Assembly (NCBI GenBank): GCA_947624575.1
Contig: CANQKY010000003.1
Span: 1 to 64,000 of the forward strand
Length of the DNA: 64,000 bases
Direction of reading: 5' to 3'
Source: an uncultured Clostridia bacterium
GTDB lineage: Bacteria; Bacillota; Clostridia; Oscillospirales; Ruminococcaceae
The position numbers were made by a program, and so were the translations under genes. Below the pieces are notes generated by a model, which was not told the origin of the DNA, searched no databases, and saw only the letters and a list, made by a program, of their open reading frames with translations. Below are positions 48,936 to 59,937 of the stretch, one piece after another (position 1 is the stretch's first letter; each line of letters begins with the position of its first letter).

Positions 48936-49668
48936 GGGCTACGGCGCGTTTGCCGATTTCTACGACCGGCTGACCGAGAACATCTCCTACCCCGACCGCG
49001 CCGCCTATTATGACCGCATCTGCCAAAAGCACGGCGGAAAGCGGGGGCTTTTGCTTGATCTCGCCTGCGGAACGGGACAGCTTTCCGTCCTCTGGCAGGA
49101 CATGGGGTACGAGGTCATCGGCGTGGACGCCTCGCCCGAGATGCTTGCCAAGGCAGTACAGCGCAAAGGGGATCGCGATATCCTCTTTCTTTGCCAGAGC
49201 ATGGAGGAGCTTGACCTTTACGGCACGGTGAGCGCGGTGTTCTGCGCGCAGGACAGCCTCAATCACCTGACCGAGCCGGACGCGCTGCAGCGTGCATTGA
49301 CGCGGGCGGCACTCTTTTTAGAGCCGGGCGGTCTGTTTTTATTTGACGTCAACACCCTCTACAAGCATAAAGAGGTGCTGGGGAACAAAACCTTTGTCTA
49401 TGACTGTGACGATCTGTACTGCGTCTGGCAAAACGAACTTCTGCCGGACGGGCTGGTGCAGATTGACTTGGACCTTTTCTCCCGCGGGGAGGACGGGCTG
49501 TATCTGCGGCAGGAGGAATCGTTTTGCGAGCGCGCCTACCCCGACGCGGTATGGCGGGAAATGCTGAGGAAAGCAGGCTGCACGGTGGAAGCCGTCTACC
49601 ATGCCGATACCGAAACTCCGCCCAGACCCGACAGCGAACGGGTGTTATACGCGGCAAAAAGGAAGTGA
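48928..49668 (+). CDS. Class I SAM-dependent methyltransferase
   Basis: LLLDLACGTGQLSVLWQDMGYEVIGVDASPEML; start ATG overlapping YerC gene. Confidence 0.9.
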   Translation: MAEGYGAFADFYDRLTENISYPDRAAYYDRICQKHGGKRGLLLDLACGTGQLSVLWQDMGYEVIGVDASPEMLAKAVQRKGDRDILFLCQSMEELDLYGTVSAVFCAQDSLNHLTEPDALQRALTRAALFLEPGGLFLFDVNTLYKHKEVLGNKTFVYDCDDLYCVWQNELLPDGLVQIDLDLFSRGEDGLYLRQEESFCERAYPDAVWREMLRKAGCTVEAVYHADTETPPRPDSERVLYAAKRK

Positions 49669-49673
49669 GAGCA

Positions 49674-50552
49674 TTGGGAAAGCTGGTACGGTATCTTTCG
49701 GCGGACGGGTCGGTGATGGCGTGTGCGCTCGACGGCACCGACATCGCCGCCGAGATCGAGCGGATACACAAGACCTCCGCCGTGGTGACTGCCGCATTGG
49801 GGCGGCTTGCAATCGGCGGGTCGATGATGGGCAGTATGCTCAAAGGCGAGCGGGACTCGCTCACCCTGCGGCTCAACGGCAACGGTCCTGCCGGAACGCT
49901 GATCGCGGTGGCGGACAGCGGCGGCAACGTAAAGGCATATGTGCAAAATCCGATCGTGGAGCTGCCGCTCAATGCCTACGGCAAGCTGGACGTGAAGGGC
50001 GCAGTGGGAACCGACGGATTTTTGCAGGTCATTCGTGATCTGGGTCTGAAGGAGCCTTACGCCGGTCAGACCCCCATTGTATCGGGGGAGATTGCGGAAG
50101 ATATCACCTATTACTATGCGACCAGCGAGCAGACGCCGACCGTGTGCGGGCTGGGCGTACTGGTGGCTCCCGATCTGACGGTACGCGCCGCCGGCGGGTA
50201 TCTGGTGCAGCTTCTCCCCTTTGCGGACGAGAGGTGCATCGACCAGCTGGAGGAAAACGTAAAAGGTATGCCGCCGGTTTCCTCCCTCATCGACCGCGGC
50301 AAAACCCCAAACGAGATCTGCGAAATGCTCCTAAACGGGCTTTCCCCCAATCTGCTGGACAGCTTTTCGCCGGTCTACCGCTGCGACTGCTCCGAAAAGC
50401 GGGTACAGCGCGCCCTTTTAAGCCTGCCCGACAGCGATCTGCGGGAAATGGCAGAGGACGACCGACCGGTTGAGGTCGCCTGTCACTTCTGCGGAAAAAA
50501 GTACACTTTTTCCAATGAGGAGATCATCGGCTGGTTACAGGAAAGAAAATAG
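49674..50552 (+). CDS. hslO: Hsp33 redox chaperone
   Basis: CDCSEKR and CHFCGKKY zinc motifs; likely TTG start. Confidence 0.92.
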   Translation: MGKLVRYLSADGSVMACALDGTDIAAEIERIHKTSAVVTAALGRLAIGGSMMGSMLKGERDSLTLRLNGNGPAGTLIAVADSGGNVKAYVQNPIVELPLNAYGKLDVKGAVGTDGFLQVIRDLGLKEPYAGQTPIVSGEIAEDITYYYATSEQTPTVCGLGVLVAPDLTVRAAGGYLVQLLPFADERCIDQLEENVKGMPPVSSLIDRGKTPNEICEMLLNGLSPNLLDSFSPVYRCDCSEKRVQRALLSLPDSDLREMAEDDRPVEVACHFCGKKYTFSNEEIIGWLQERK

Positions 50553-50626
50553 AAAAAAAGGCTTGACAAACCATGCAGGATTTGGTATAGTATTGTTTGT
50601 TGCCGGTGCTTTTGCGGCAGTCAATG

Positions 50627-50701
50627 GGAGCATAGCTCAGCTGGGAGAGCATCTGCCTTACAAGCAGGGGGTCACAGGTTCGAGCCCTGTTGTTCCCACC
50701 A
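50627..50701 (+). tRNA. tRNA-Val (TAC)
   Basis: GGGAGCATAGCTC...CTTACAAG...GGTTCGAGCC...TGTTCCCACCA. Confidence 0.95.
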
Positions 50702-50708
50702 TTCACAT

Positions 50709-50785
50709 GGCCCGTTAGTTCAGCTGGTTAGAACGCTAGCCTGTCACGCTAGAGGTCGACGGTTCGATCCCGTTACGGGTCGCCA
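50709..50785 (+). tRNA. tRNA-Asp (GTC)
   Basis: GGCCCGTTAGTTC...CTGTCACG...GGTTCGATCC...ACGGGTCGCCA. Confidence 0.95.
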
Positions 50786-50795
50786 TTTCCCTTTT

Positions 50796-50871
<76 letters not shown>

Positions 50872-50904
50872 ATAGGGATATACGCTGTGCTTCACAGCGT
50901 ATTT

Positions 50905-50980
50905 GCGGATTTAGCTCATCTGGTAGAGCGCCACCTTGCCAAGGTGGAGGTAGCGAGTTCGAGCCTCGTAATCCGCTCCA
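50905..50980 (+). tRNA. tRNA-Gly (GCC)
   Basis: GCGGATTTAGCTC...CTTGCCAAG...GTTCGAGCC...AATCCGCTCCA. Confidence 0.95.
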
Positions 50981-51029
50981 GTGATTGTATGCACATTTTC
51001 CGTCAAAAATGTGCATACAATTTATTATC

Positions 51030-51103
51030 GGCGCCATAGCCAAGGGGTAAGGCACGGGTCTGCAACACCCTTATCCCCAGTTCGAATCTGGGTGGCGCCT
51101 CCA
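51030..51103 (+). tRNA. tRNA-Cys (GCA)
   Basis: GGCGCCATAGCC...TCTGCAACA...GTTCGAATC...GGCGCCTCCA. Confidence 0.95.
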
Positions 51104-51142
51104 AAAATCGGCAAGGCTCATAAGAGACTTGCCGATTTTACT
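51103..51142 (+). terminator. Terminator of tRNA array
   Basis: AAAATCGGCAAG-loop-CTTGCCGATTTT. Confidence 0.75.
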
Positions 51143-51160
51143 TTTTCACAATTTACAAAA

Positions 51161-51186
51161 ATGGCAGGCACCGAAGTGCCTGCCAT
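51161..51186. repeat. 26-bp terminator hairpin, left copy flanking repeat element
   Basis: ATGGCAGGCACCGAAGTGCCTGCCAT, identical to 51427..51452. Confidence 0.95.
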
Positions 51187-51426
51187 CAGTCTGTCGAAAA
51201 AGTATTATAAAAGCGAAAAATTTATAATCCGTCACGGAGGCGGACATGTGCCGCCGCAGTGACACCCTGAGAGAAAACCGGCGCAGGCGGTGTCAGAATT
51301 GGCGCAAGCCAAGCCGGTTTTCGACGAAAAGGGGGAATCGGGGGAAAAACACAGAGCTAGACGAGCTTTAGCGAGTGAAGCGATTGTGTTTGTCCCTCGA
51401 AGCGTGTCGACTTTATCGACACGCTC
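51187..51426 (-). repeat. Dispersed ~240-bp intergenic repeat, copy 3
   Basis: Reverse complement matches copy 1 across almost the full length. Confidence 0.92.
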
Positions 51427-51452
51427 ATGGCAGGCACCGAAGTGCCTGCCAT
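51427..51452. repeat. 26-bp terminator hairpin, right copy flanking repeat element
   Basis: ATGGCAGGCACCGAAGTGCCTGCCAT, identical to 51161..51186. Confidence 0.95.
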
Positions 51453-51464
51453 TTGAATTTACTC

Positions 51465-53240
51465 TCAGCCCAGTCTCTTTTCCAGTGCGTCGAGCTGATC
51501 CCGCAGTTCCTGCGGCAGTCTGTCGCCAAACTGTGCGTAAAACTCGCGAATCCCAGCCGCCTCCTCTTTCCAGAGCGCCGGATCCACATTGAGCAGATCG
51601 GCGATCACATCGGTGCCGATGCTCAGTCCCTCGGTGTTGATGTCCTCCGGCTTCGGCTCAAAGCCGATCGGAGTGGTGACTGCGTCCACCTTATCCTCAC
51701 AGCGGTCGAGAATCCACATTAGCACCCGCATATTGTCACCGAAGCCGGGCCAGATGAAGTGACCCTCATCATCGGTACGGAACCAGTTGACATTGAAGAT
51801 TTTCGGCGCCTTATCGCCCAGCTTTTCGCCCATTTCCAGCCAGTGGCCGAAATAGTCGCCCATATGATAGCCGCAGAACGGACGCATTGCCATCGGGTCA
51901 CGCCGTACCACGCCGACCGCGCCGGTCGCCGCGGCAGTGGTCTCGGACGCCATGGTGGAGCCGACAAACACGCCATGCTTCCAGTCGAAGGACTGATAGA
52001 CCAGCGGTGCGGTTTTGGCACGCCGTCCGCCGAAGATCATCGCGGAGATGGGGACGCCCTGCGGATTGTCAAACTCGGGGCTGACGCAGGGGCAGTTCTT
52101 GGCAGGAGCGGTGAAGCGGCTGTTGGGGTGCGCGCCCTTCTCTTCCGAGGTCTTGCCGTTCCAGGGCTTGCCGGTCCAATCCAGCGCGTGCTCGGGCGGA
52201 TTTTTGTCCAAACCTTCCCACCACACTGTATCATCGTCCAAATTCAGCGCCACATTGGTGAAGATCGTGCCCTTACGGGTAGAAGCCAGCGCATTGGGGT
52301 TGGATTTTTGATTGGTGCCGGGCGCCACGCCGAAGAAGCCGTTCTCTGGATTGATCGCATACAGTCTGCCGTCCTTCCCCGGCTTGAGCCATGCGATATC
52401 GTCACCCACGCACCAGACCTTATAGCCCTGCTTTGCATAGATCTCGGGCGGGACCAGCATTGCCAGATTGGTCTTGCCGCAGGCAGAGGGGAATGCGGCG
52501 GCGACATATTTTACCTCGCCCTTGGGATTTTCGATACCGAGGATCAGCATATGCTCTGCCATCCAGCCCTCGTTCTTGCCCTGATAGGACGCGATACGAA
52601 GCGCAAAGCACTTTTTGCCCAGCAACACATTTCCGCCGTAGGCAGAGTTGATCGACCAAATGGTGTTATCCTCAGGAAAATGGACGATGTACCGCTTTTC
52701 GGGGTCGATATCCGCCTTGGAATGAAGCCCGCGCACAAAATCGTCCGAGGTATCTCCCAGATTTTCAAAGGCGTCCTTCCCCATGCGGGTCATGATCGCC
52801 ATGTTCAGTACAACATAAATCGAATCGGTCAGTTCCACGCCCACCTTGGCAAGCGGCGAGCCGATCGGACCCATCGAATAGGGGATCACATACATGGTGC
52901 GCCCCTTCATCACCCCGTCATACATCGGGGTCAGCTTTGCGTACATCTCTGCCGGACTGCACCAGTTGTTGATCGGGCCTGCGTCCTCCTCTTTTGTGGT
53001 GCAGATGAAAGTCCTGTCCTCGACCCGCGCCACATCGTTGGGCAGCGTTCTATGCAGATAACAGCCGGGCAGCTTTTCGGGATTCAGCGGATACATCTCG
53101 CCGGTGGCGGTCGCTTCGGCACGCAGAGCGTCCAGCTGCTCCTCACTGCCGTCGATCCAAAGTACCTGATCCGGCTTGCAGAGGGCGATCATCTCATCGA
53201 CCCATTTCAGCACATTTTGATTCTTTGTCAGCATTTTCAT
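51465..53240 (-). CDS. pckA: Phosphoenolpyruvate carboxykinase (GTP)
   Basis: AAAFPSACGKTNLAML kinase loop; GTP-type PEPCK; start set at MKMLTKN. Confidence 0.95.
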   Translation of the reverse strand: MKMLTKNQNVLKWVDEMIALCKPDQVLWIDGSEEQLDALRAEATATGEMYPLNPEKLPGCYLHRTLPNDVARVEDRTFICTTKEEDAGPINNWCSPAEMYAKLTPMYDGVMKGRTMYVIPYSMGPIGSPLAKVGVELTDSIYVVLNMAIMTRMGKDAFENLGDTSDDFVRGLHSKADIDPEKRYIVHFPEDNTIWSINSAYGGNVLLGKKCFALRIASYQGKNEGWMAEHMLILGIENPKGEVKYVAAAFPSACGKTNLAMLVPPEIYAKQGYKVWCVGDDIAWLKPGKDGRLYAINPENGFFGVAPGTNQKSNPNALASTRKGTIFTNVALNLDDDTVWWEGLDKNPPEHALDWTGKPWNGKTSEEKGAHPNSRFTAPAKNCPCVSPEFDNPQGVPISAMIFGGRRAKTAPLVYQSFDWKHGVFVGSTMASETTAAATGAVGVVRRDPMAMRPFCGYHMGDYFGHWLEMGEKLGDKAPKIFNVNWFRTDDEGHFIWPGFGDNMRVLMWILDRCEDKVDAVTTPIGFEPKPEDINTEGLSIGTDVIADLLNVDPALWKEEAAGIREFYAQFGDRLPQELRDQLDALEKRLG

Positions 53241-53313
53241 CTTACCTTTCTTTCCAAATTGCGGAAATGCCAATTTCCTACGAATACCATTATACCGAAA
53301 ATTGCCGCTGTTG

Positions 53314-54345
53314 TCAACGGCGAAATACGCCGGAAAACGGCTCCCCGACCGGCAGGGAGGCGACCGCGTTCAGATCGGTTTTGGCAAAAAAGCCCGCCTT
53401 TGCCTCATAATACGCCTGACTGCCGATCATCACGGCATTATCACCGCAAAGCGGGACAGGCGGCAGGCAGCAGGAAAGCCCTTTCTGTGCGGCAAGTGCT
53501 TCGGTGGTACGGCGCAGCAGGCTGTTTGCCGCAACGCCGCCCGCCAGCACAACGGTATCCCGCCGAAGCTCTCCAGCCGCGGCAAAAAGGCGGTCGGTCA
53601 GCATCTCGCAGACCGTCTGCTGGAAGCAGGCGGAAATATCGTTGACCGGCAGTTCCTCCCCCTTTTGCCGGTACTGATGACAGAGATTGAGCACCGCCGT
53701 TTTCAGCCCCGAAAAGCTGAGGTCGTACCGGCTGCCGTCCACCGACGGGTGCGGCAGCCGAACCGCCGTGGGGTCGCCCTGTGCGGCGGCGGCATCGATA
53801 TACCGCCCGCCCGGATAGGGAAAGCCCAGTGCGCGGGCTGCCTTATCATACGCCTCCCCCGCCGCGTCATCGCGGGTCCTGCCGATCACCCGAAATCGGG
53901 TGTAATCCTCCACATCAATGATATGGCTGTGCCCGCCCGAAACGACCAGACAGAGAAAGGGCGGCTCCAGTTCGGGGTGAGCAAGGTAGTTTGCGGCGAT
54001 ATGTCCCCGGATATGATGCACCGGTATCAGCGGCTTATCTGCCGCGAGCGCCAGCCCCTTGGCAAAGTTCACCCCCACCAGCAGCGCGCCGATCAGCCCG
54101 GGACCCGCCGTCACGGCGACCGCGTCGATCTCCGAAAGGGTCAGACCCGCTTCGGAGAGTGCCTGCTCGGTGACCGGCAGCACATCTTCACAGTGACGGC
54201 GAGAGGCGATCTCCGGCACCACGCCGCCGTATTTTTTATGTTCTTCCACCTGCGAGGAAATGACCGAGGAGAGTATCTTTCTGCCGTCTTGCACCACTCC
54301 TGCCGCCATCTCGTCGCAGGAGCTTTCGAGTGCCAGTATCTTCAT
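53314..54345 (-). CDS. tsaD: tRNA threonylcarbamoyladenosine biosynthesis protein TsaD
   Basis: MKILALESSCDE; HHIRGHIAANYL; VVSGGHSH. Confidence 0.96.
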   Translation of the reverse strand: MKILALESSCDEMAAGVVQDGRKILSSVISSQVEEHKKYGGVVPEIASRRHCEDVLPVTEQALSEAGLTLSEIDAVAVTAGPGLIGALLVGVNFAKGLALAADKPLIPVHHIRGHIAANYLAHPELEPPFLCLVVSGGHSHIIDVEDYTRFRVIGRTRDDAAGEAYDKAARALGFPYPGGRYIDAAAAQGDPTAVRLPHPSVDGSRYDLSFSGLKTAVLNLCHQYRQKGEELPVNDISACFQQTVCEMLTDRLFAAAGELRRDTVVLAGGVAANSLLRRTTEALAAQKGLSCCLPPVPLCGDNAVMIGSQAYYEAKAGFFAKTDLNAVASLPVGEPFSGVFRR

Positions 54346-54782
54346 GCTCTTTCCTCCCCGTATGCCATGATAATCGCGTCCTCCGCCGGATCGCGGTAGA
54401 AATTTTTTCGCGTTCCGACCGGATAAAATCCGTGCTTTTGATAAAGCCGCCGAGCAGGCGTATTCCCCGCCCGCACCTCCAGATAGCCCTGTTTGCCGCC
54501 CCGTCTTTCGGCTTCCTCCATGGCGGCAACAAGCAGCCTGTCCGCGATTCCTTGGCGGCGAAACGCCGGCGACACGGCAAGGGTGTTGACCGTCCACTGT
54601 GTACCGGTGATATGTAAATGGATCAGCCCGCAGAGGGCGGCTTCCTCCGCTATCAGCATGTAGGCGCAGGGCTCTGTCAGTTCCTCTTTCAGCGACGTTT
54701 CCGACCACGGGTCGGGAAAGCAGTCCGCCAGCAGTGCCGCCGCCTGTTTTATATCCGCCTCGGTCAGTGGTCGGATCGTCAT
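54342..54782 (-). CDS. rimI: Ribosomal protein S18 alanine N-acetyltransferase
   Basis: NTLAVSPAFRRQGIADRLL; LEVRAGNTPARRLYQKHGF. Confidence 0.92.
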   Translation of the reverse strand: MTIRPLTEADIKQAAALLADCFPDPWSETSLKEELTEPCAYMLIAEEAALCGLIHLHITGTQWTVNTLAVSPAFRRQGIADRLLVAAMEEAERRGGKQGYLEVRAGNTPARRLYQKHGFYPVGTRKNFYRDPAEDAIIMAYGEERA

Positions 54783-55195
54783 GGGTGTTCCTCCAGCCAG
54801 CGGGAAAGCCGCAAATCCAGCTGATCCCGACAGTCCCGATACGCCGCAAGCCCCCGCAGATAGGGGTCGTCCACCCCCAAAACCGTGATGCGATCCGCCG
54901 CTTCGGGCATCGCGGAGAGCAGGCTTTGCCGGTGCGATTCGGTCATCACCAGAATGGCGTCCGCCTTTTCTGCCTGTTCTTTTGTGACCTGTGTGGAGCG
55001 GTGGGAGGAAAGCTCCAGCCCGATCTCCCGCATCGCTGTCACCGCGTCATCGGTCGCGGGCGAGCCGGACAATGCGAACAGCCCCGCACTTTCGACGGTA
55101 TCATTGCGCCCTGCCGCCTTCAGCTTTTGCCGCAGCAACGCCGCCGCCATCGGACTGCGGCAGGTATTGCCGGTACACAGCAGCAAAATCCGCAC
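54779..55195 (-). CDS. Low molecular weight protein phosphatase
   Basis: MRILLLCTGNTCRSPMA; DPYLRG. Confidence 0.92.
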   Translation of the reverse strand: MRILLLCTGNTCRSPMAAALLRQKLKAAGRNDTVESAGLFALSGSPATDDAVTAMREIGLELSSHRSTQVTKEQAEKADAILVMTESHRQSLLSAMPEAADRITVLGVDDPYLRGLAAYRDCRDQLDLRLSRWLEEHP

Positions 55196-55198
55196 CGG

Positions 55199-57718
55199 CT
55201 ATCCCTCCTTTGCCTCGTACCAGTTTTTCCCCACGCTCACATCTGCCGTCAATGTGACGGCAAGCGAAGCGGCGTGCTCCATTTCATACCGCAATATCTC
55301 GGACGCCCTTTCGATCTCGTCCTCCGGCGCTTCGAGCAGCAATTCGTCATGCACCTGTAAAATCAGCCTTGTTTTCATCTTTTCCTCACGCAGGCGGTTC
55401 CAGACCCGCACCATGGCGATCTTAATGACATCGGCAGCCGTTCCCTGAATCGGCGTATTGAGCGCCAGCCGTTCTCCGGCGGCGCGCTGAATCCGGTTGG
55501 AGGACGCCAATTCGGGAAGCTCCCGCCGCCTGCCGTAAAGGGTAGTCACATACCCGCGCTCGGCGGACTCCTCCACCACCCGCTTTTGATACTCCGCCAC
55601 CCCATGGTAGGTATTGAGATAGGCGTTGATATAATCGGAGGCTTCCGCCACCGTCACATGAATATCCTGCGAAAGCGAGTAGGCGCCGATCCCGTATACG
55701 ATCCCGAAATTGATTGCCTTTGCCTTTCTCCGCCAGTCGGGGGTCATGTTCTCCAGTGGAATATGAAACACCTGCGAAGCGGTGACCGCGTGAATATCCA
55801 CCCCGTCCCGAAACGCGGCGATCATCTGCCGGTCGTTCGAGATCGCCGCCAAAATCCGCAGCTCGATCTGGGAATAGTCGGCGTCCAGCAGGCGCATACC
55901 GTCCTTCGCCAGAAAGAAGCGGCGCATCTCCCGTCCCAGCTCGGTGCGGACGGGGATATTCTGCAAATTCGGCTCGGTCGAGCTGATCCTGCCGGTACGG
56001 GTCTCGGTCTGCTTAAAGTAGGAGTGAATCCGCCCGTCCTCACCGATCTGCTTGAGCAGACCCTCCACATAGGTCGAATTGAGCTTTTGCAGCTTACGGT
56101 ACTGCAAAATCTTATCCACAATGGGGTGATACCGCCGCAGGGATTCCAGCACCTCCGCATTGGTTGAATAGCCCCGTTTGGTTTTCTTTTTGGCAGGCAG
56201 TCCCAGCCGTTCAAACAAAATTTCCTGCAAATGGAAGGGCGAATTGGGGTTAAATTCGCCGCCCGCGAGCTCGAACAAATCCTCCTGCAAGCGGGCGATC
56301 TGTTCGGTCAGGGTTTTGCCGAACGCCTCGATCCCATGACGATCCACCGCAAAGCCGATCCGCTCCATATCCGCCAGCACCTTCGACAGCGGCAGTTCGA
56401 TCTCCCGCAGCAGGGCGCTCATGCCGGCTTTCTCGATCTCCCGCTCCAGTTGATCGAGCAGTGCCGGCAGCAGGGCGATCTCCCCCGCTTCTCCCTCCGG
56501 CATCGCCGTATCGGGCAGGTAGAGTGGTGCCATATCGGTTACGGTATAGCTTTTACGGGAGGGGGACAGCAGGTAGCCGGCAAGGCTTACATCAAAGGTG
56601 ATCCCCTCGGTCCAAAAGCCCGCTTCATACACCGCTTTTGCCTCGGTGGTGCGCTTCGGGCAACTAAGCGACAAAAGCACTTTTGCACGGTCGATCGGAT
56701 ACCGTGCGATAAAGTCACCCCCATGGATCCACAGCGCATCGGTTGTGAGGATAAAATCCATTTTGCCGCACTTTTCTACCGCCGCCTTTACTTCTTCCTC
56801 CGGCGGGTTCTCCCGCACCGGCGGCAGCAAAGCCGCCTGCCGTTCCGGCGCGCGCTCTGTTTTCGGCAGAGAGAGCTTTTCCAGCAGTGCGAACATCTCA
56901 AGCTCTGTGAGCATCTCCGACAGCTCCGATGTCTGCGGCGGCTTTGGCAGATAGTCCGAAAGCTCAGTGGACACCGGCGCATCAAACCGAATCCGCCCCA
57001 GATCGCGGCTGAGATACGCCGCCTCCCGTCCCGCCGCCAGAAGCTCGCGGGTGCGCGGGCGGATCGCAAGCTCATCGAGCTTTGCATAAAGGGTATCCAG
57101 ATCGGGGCAGAGGGTCAAAAGCTCCTTCGCCGTCTTTTCTCCGATTCCCCGCACGCCGGGGATCGCATCGGAGGAATCCCCCATCAGACCCTTTAACTCG
57201 ATTAGGCGACAAGGCGGCATACCGTAGCTTTCCTCCACCGCCTTTGGCGTGAACCAGACCGCCTCCCGATTGGTCGCCAGACGAACGGTGACCCGCTCGT
57301 TCACAAGCTGCAGCGCGTCCCGATCGCCGGTCGCGATCACGCAGTCGTTCCCCTGCTGAGCCGCGGCGTGCGCCAGTGTACCGAGAATATCGTCCGCCTC
57401 ATAGCCGACCGTCTCCAGTACGGCATATCCCATCAATGTGAGCAGCTCCTTGATCTTCGGTAGCTGCTCCGCCAGCTCCTCCGGCATACCCTTTCGGTTC
57501 CCCTTATAGCCGTCATACATCTGATGCCGGAAGGTCGGCTCGGGACGGTCAAAGGCGATCGCCACCCCGTCCGGCTTTACCTCCTGCATCATTTTCAGCA
57601 ATGTATTGAGAAACCCGACCAGCGCATTGGTATGAACGCCGTACCTGGTCGTCAGCAGACGAATCCCGTAAAACGCGCGGTTGAGCATACTGTTTCCGTC
57701 GATTGCAAGCAGCTTCAT
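55199..57718 (-). CDS. polA: DNA polymerase I
   Basis: 5'-nuclease domain; palm DADYSQIELRILA, RRKAKAINFGIVYGI, QVHDELLLE. Confidence 0.96.
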   Translation of the reverse strand: MKLLAIDGNSMLNRAFYGIRLLTTRYGVHTNALVGFLNTLLKMMQEVKPDGVAIAFDRPEPTFRHQMYDGYKGNRKGMPEELAEQLPKIKELLTLMGYAVLETVGYEADDILGTLAHAAAQQGNDCVIATGDRDALQLVNERVTVRLATNREAVWFTPKAVEESYGMPPCRLIELKGLMGDSSDAIPGVRGIGEKTAKELLTLCPDLDTLYAKLDELAIRPRTRELLAAGREAAYLSRDLGRIRFDAPVSTELSDYLPKPPQTSELSEMLTELEMFALLEKLSLPKTERAPERQAALLPPVRENPPEEEVKAAVEKCGKMDFILTTDALWIHGGDFIARYPIDRAKVLLSLSCPKRTTEAKAVYEAGFWTEGITFDVSLAGYLLSPSRKSYTVTDMAPLYLPDTAMPEGEAGEIALLPALLDQLEREIEKAGMSALLREIELPLSKVLADMERIGFAVDRHGIEAFGKTLTEQIARLQEDLFELAGGEFNPNSPFHLQEILFERLGLPAKKKTKRGYSTNAEVLESLRRYHPIVDKILQYRKLQKLNSTYVEGLLKQIGEDGRIHSYFKQTETRTGRISSTEPNLQNIPVRTELGREMRRFFLAKDGMRLLDADYSQIELRILAAISNDRQMIAAFRDGVDIHAVTASQVFHIPLENMTPDWRRKAKAINFGIVYGIGAYSLSQDIHVTVAEASDYINAYLNTYHGVAEYQKRVVEESAERGYVTTLYGRRRELPELASSNRIQRAAGERLALNTPIQGTAADVIKIAMVRVWNRLREEKMKTRLILQVHDELLLEAPEDEIERASEILRYEMEHAASLAVTLTADVSVGKNWYEAKEG

Positions 57719-57790
57719 GGTATTCCCCTTTTCGGATAAAGTCTGTACTTATTATAGCACGAAACCGACAGAAAGTCTATGCCATAAAGA

Positions 57791-57820
57791 AAACAGCCGA
57801 TGCTTTCGCATCGGCTGTTG
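57791..57820 (-). terminator. Terminator downstream of groEL
   Basis: ACAGCCGATGC-tttc-GCATCGGCTGT. Confidence 0.75.
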
Positions 57821-57834
57821 AGAATAAAACGGGA

Positions 57835-59831
<1,997 letters not shown>

Positions 59832-59937
59832 CATTTTCAATTATATCCGATTTCAGGAAAATTGCAAGGGCTTTTCGGAAAAATTTTCAAATTTGTCACA
59901 TTCCACAACGAAATAAAACCGCGGCATGCTAACTTTG

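Noticed and set aside
51759-53645. 628-aa plus-strand ORF
   Set aside because: Antisense to pckA and tsaD
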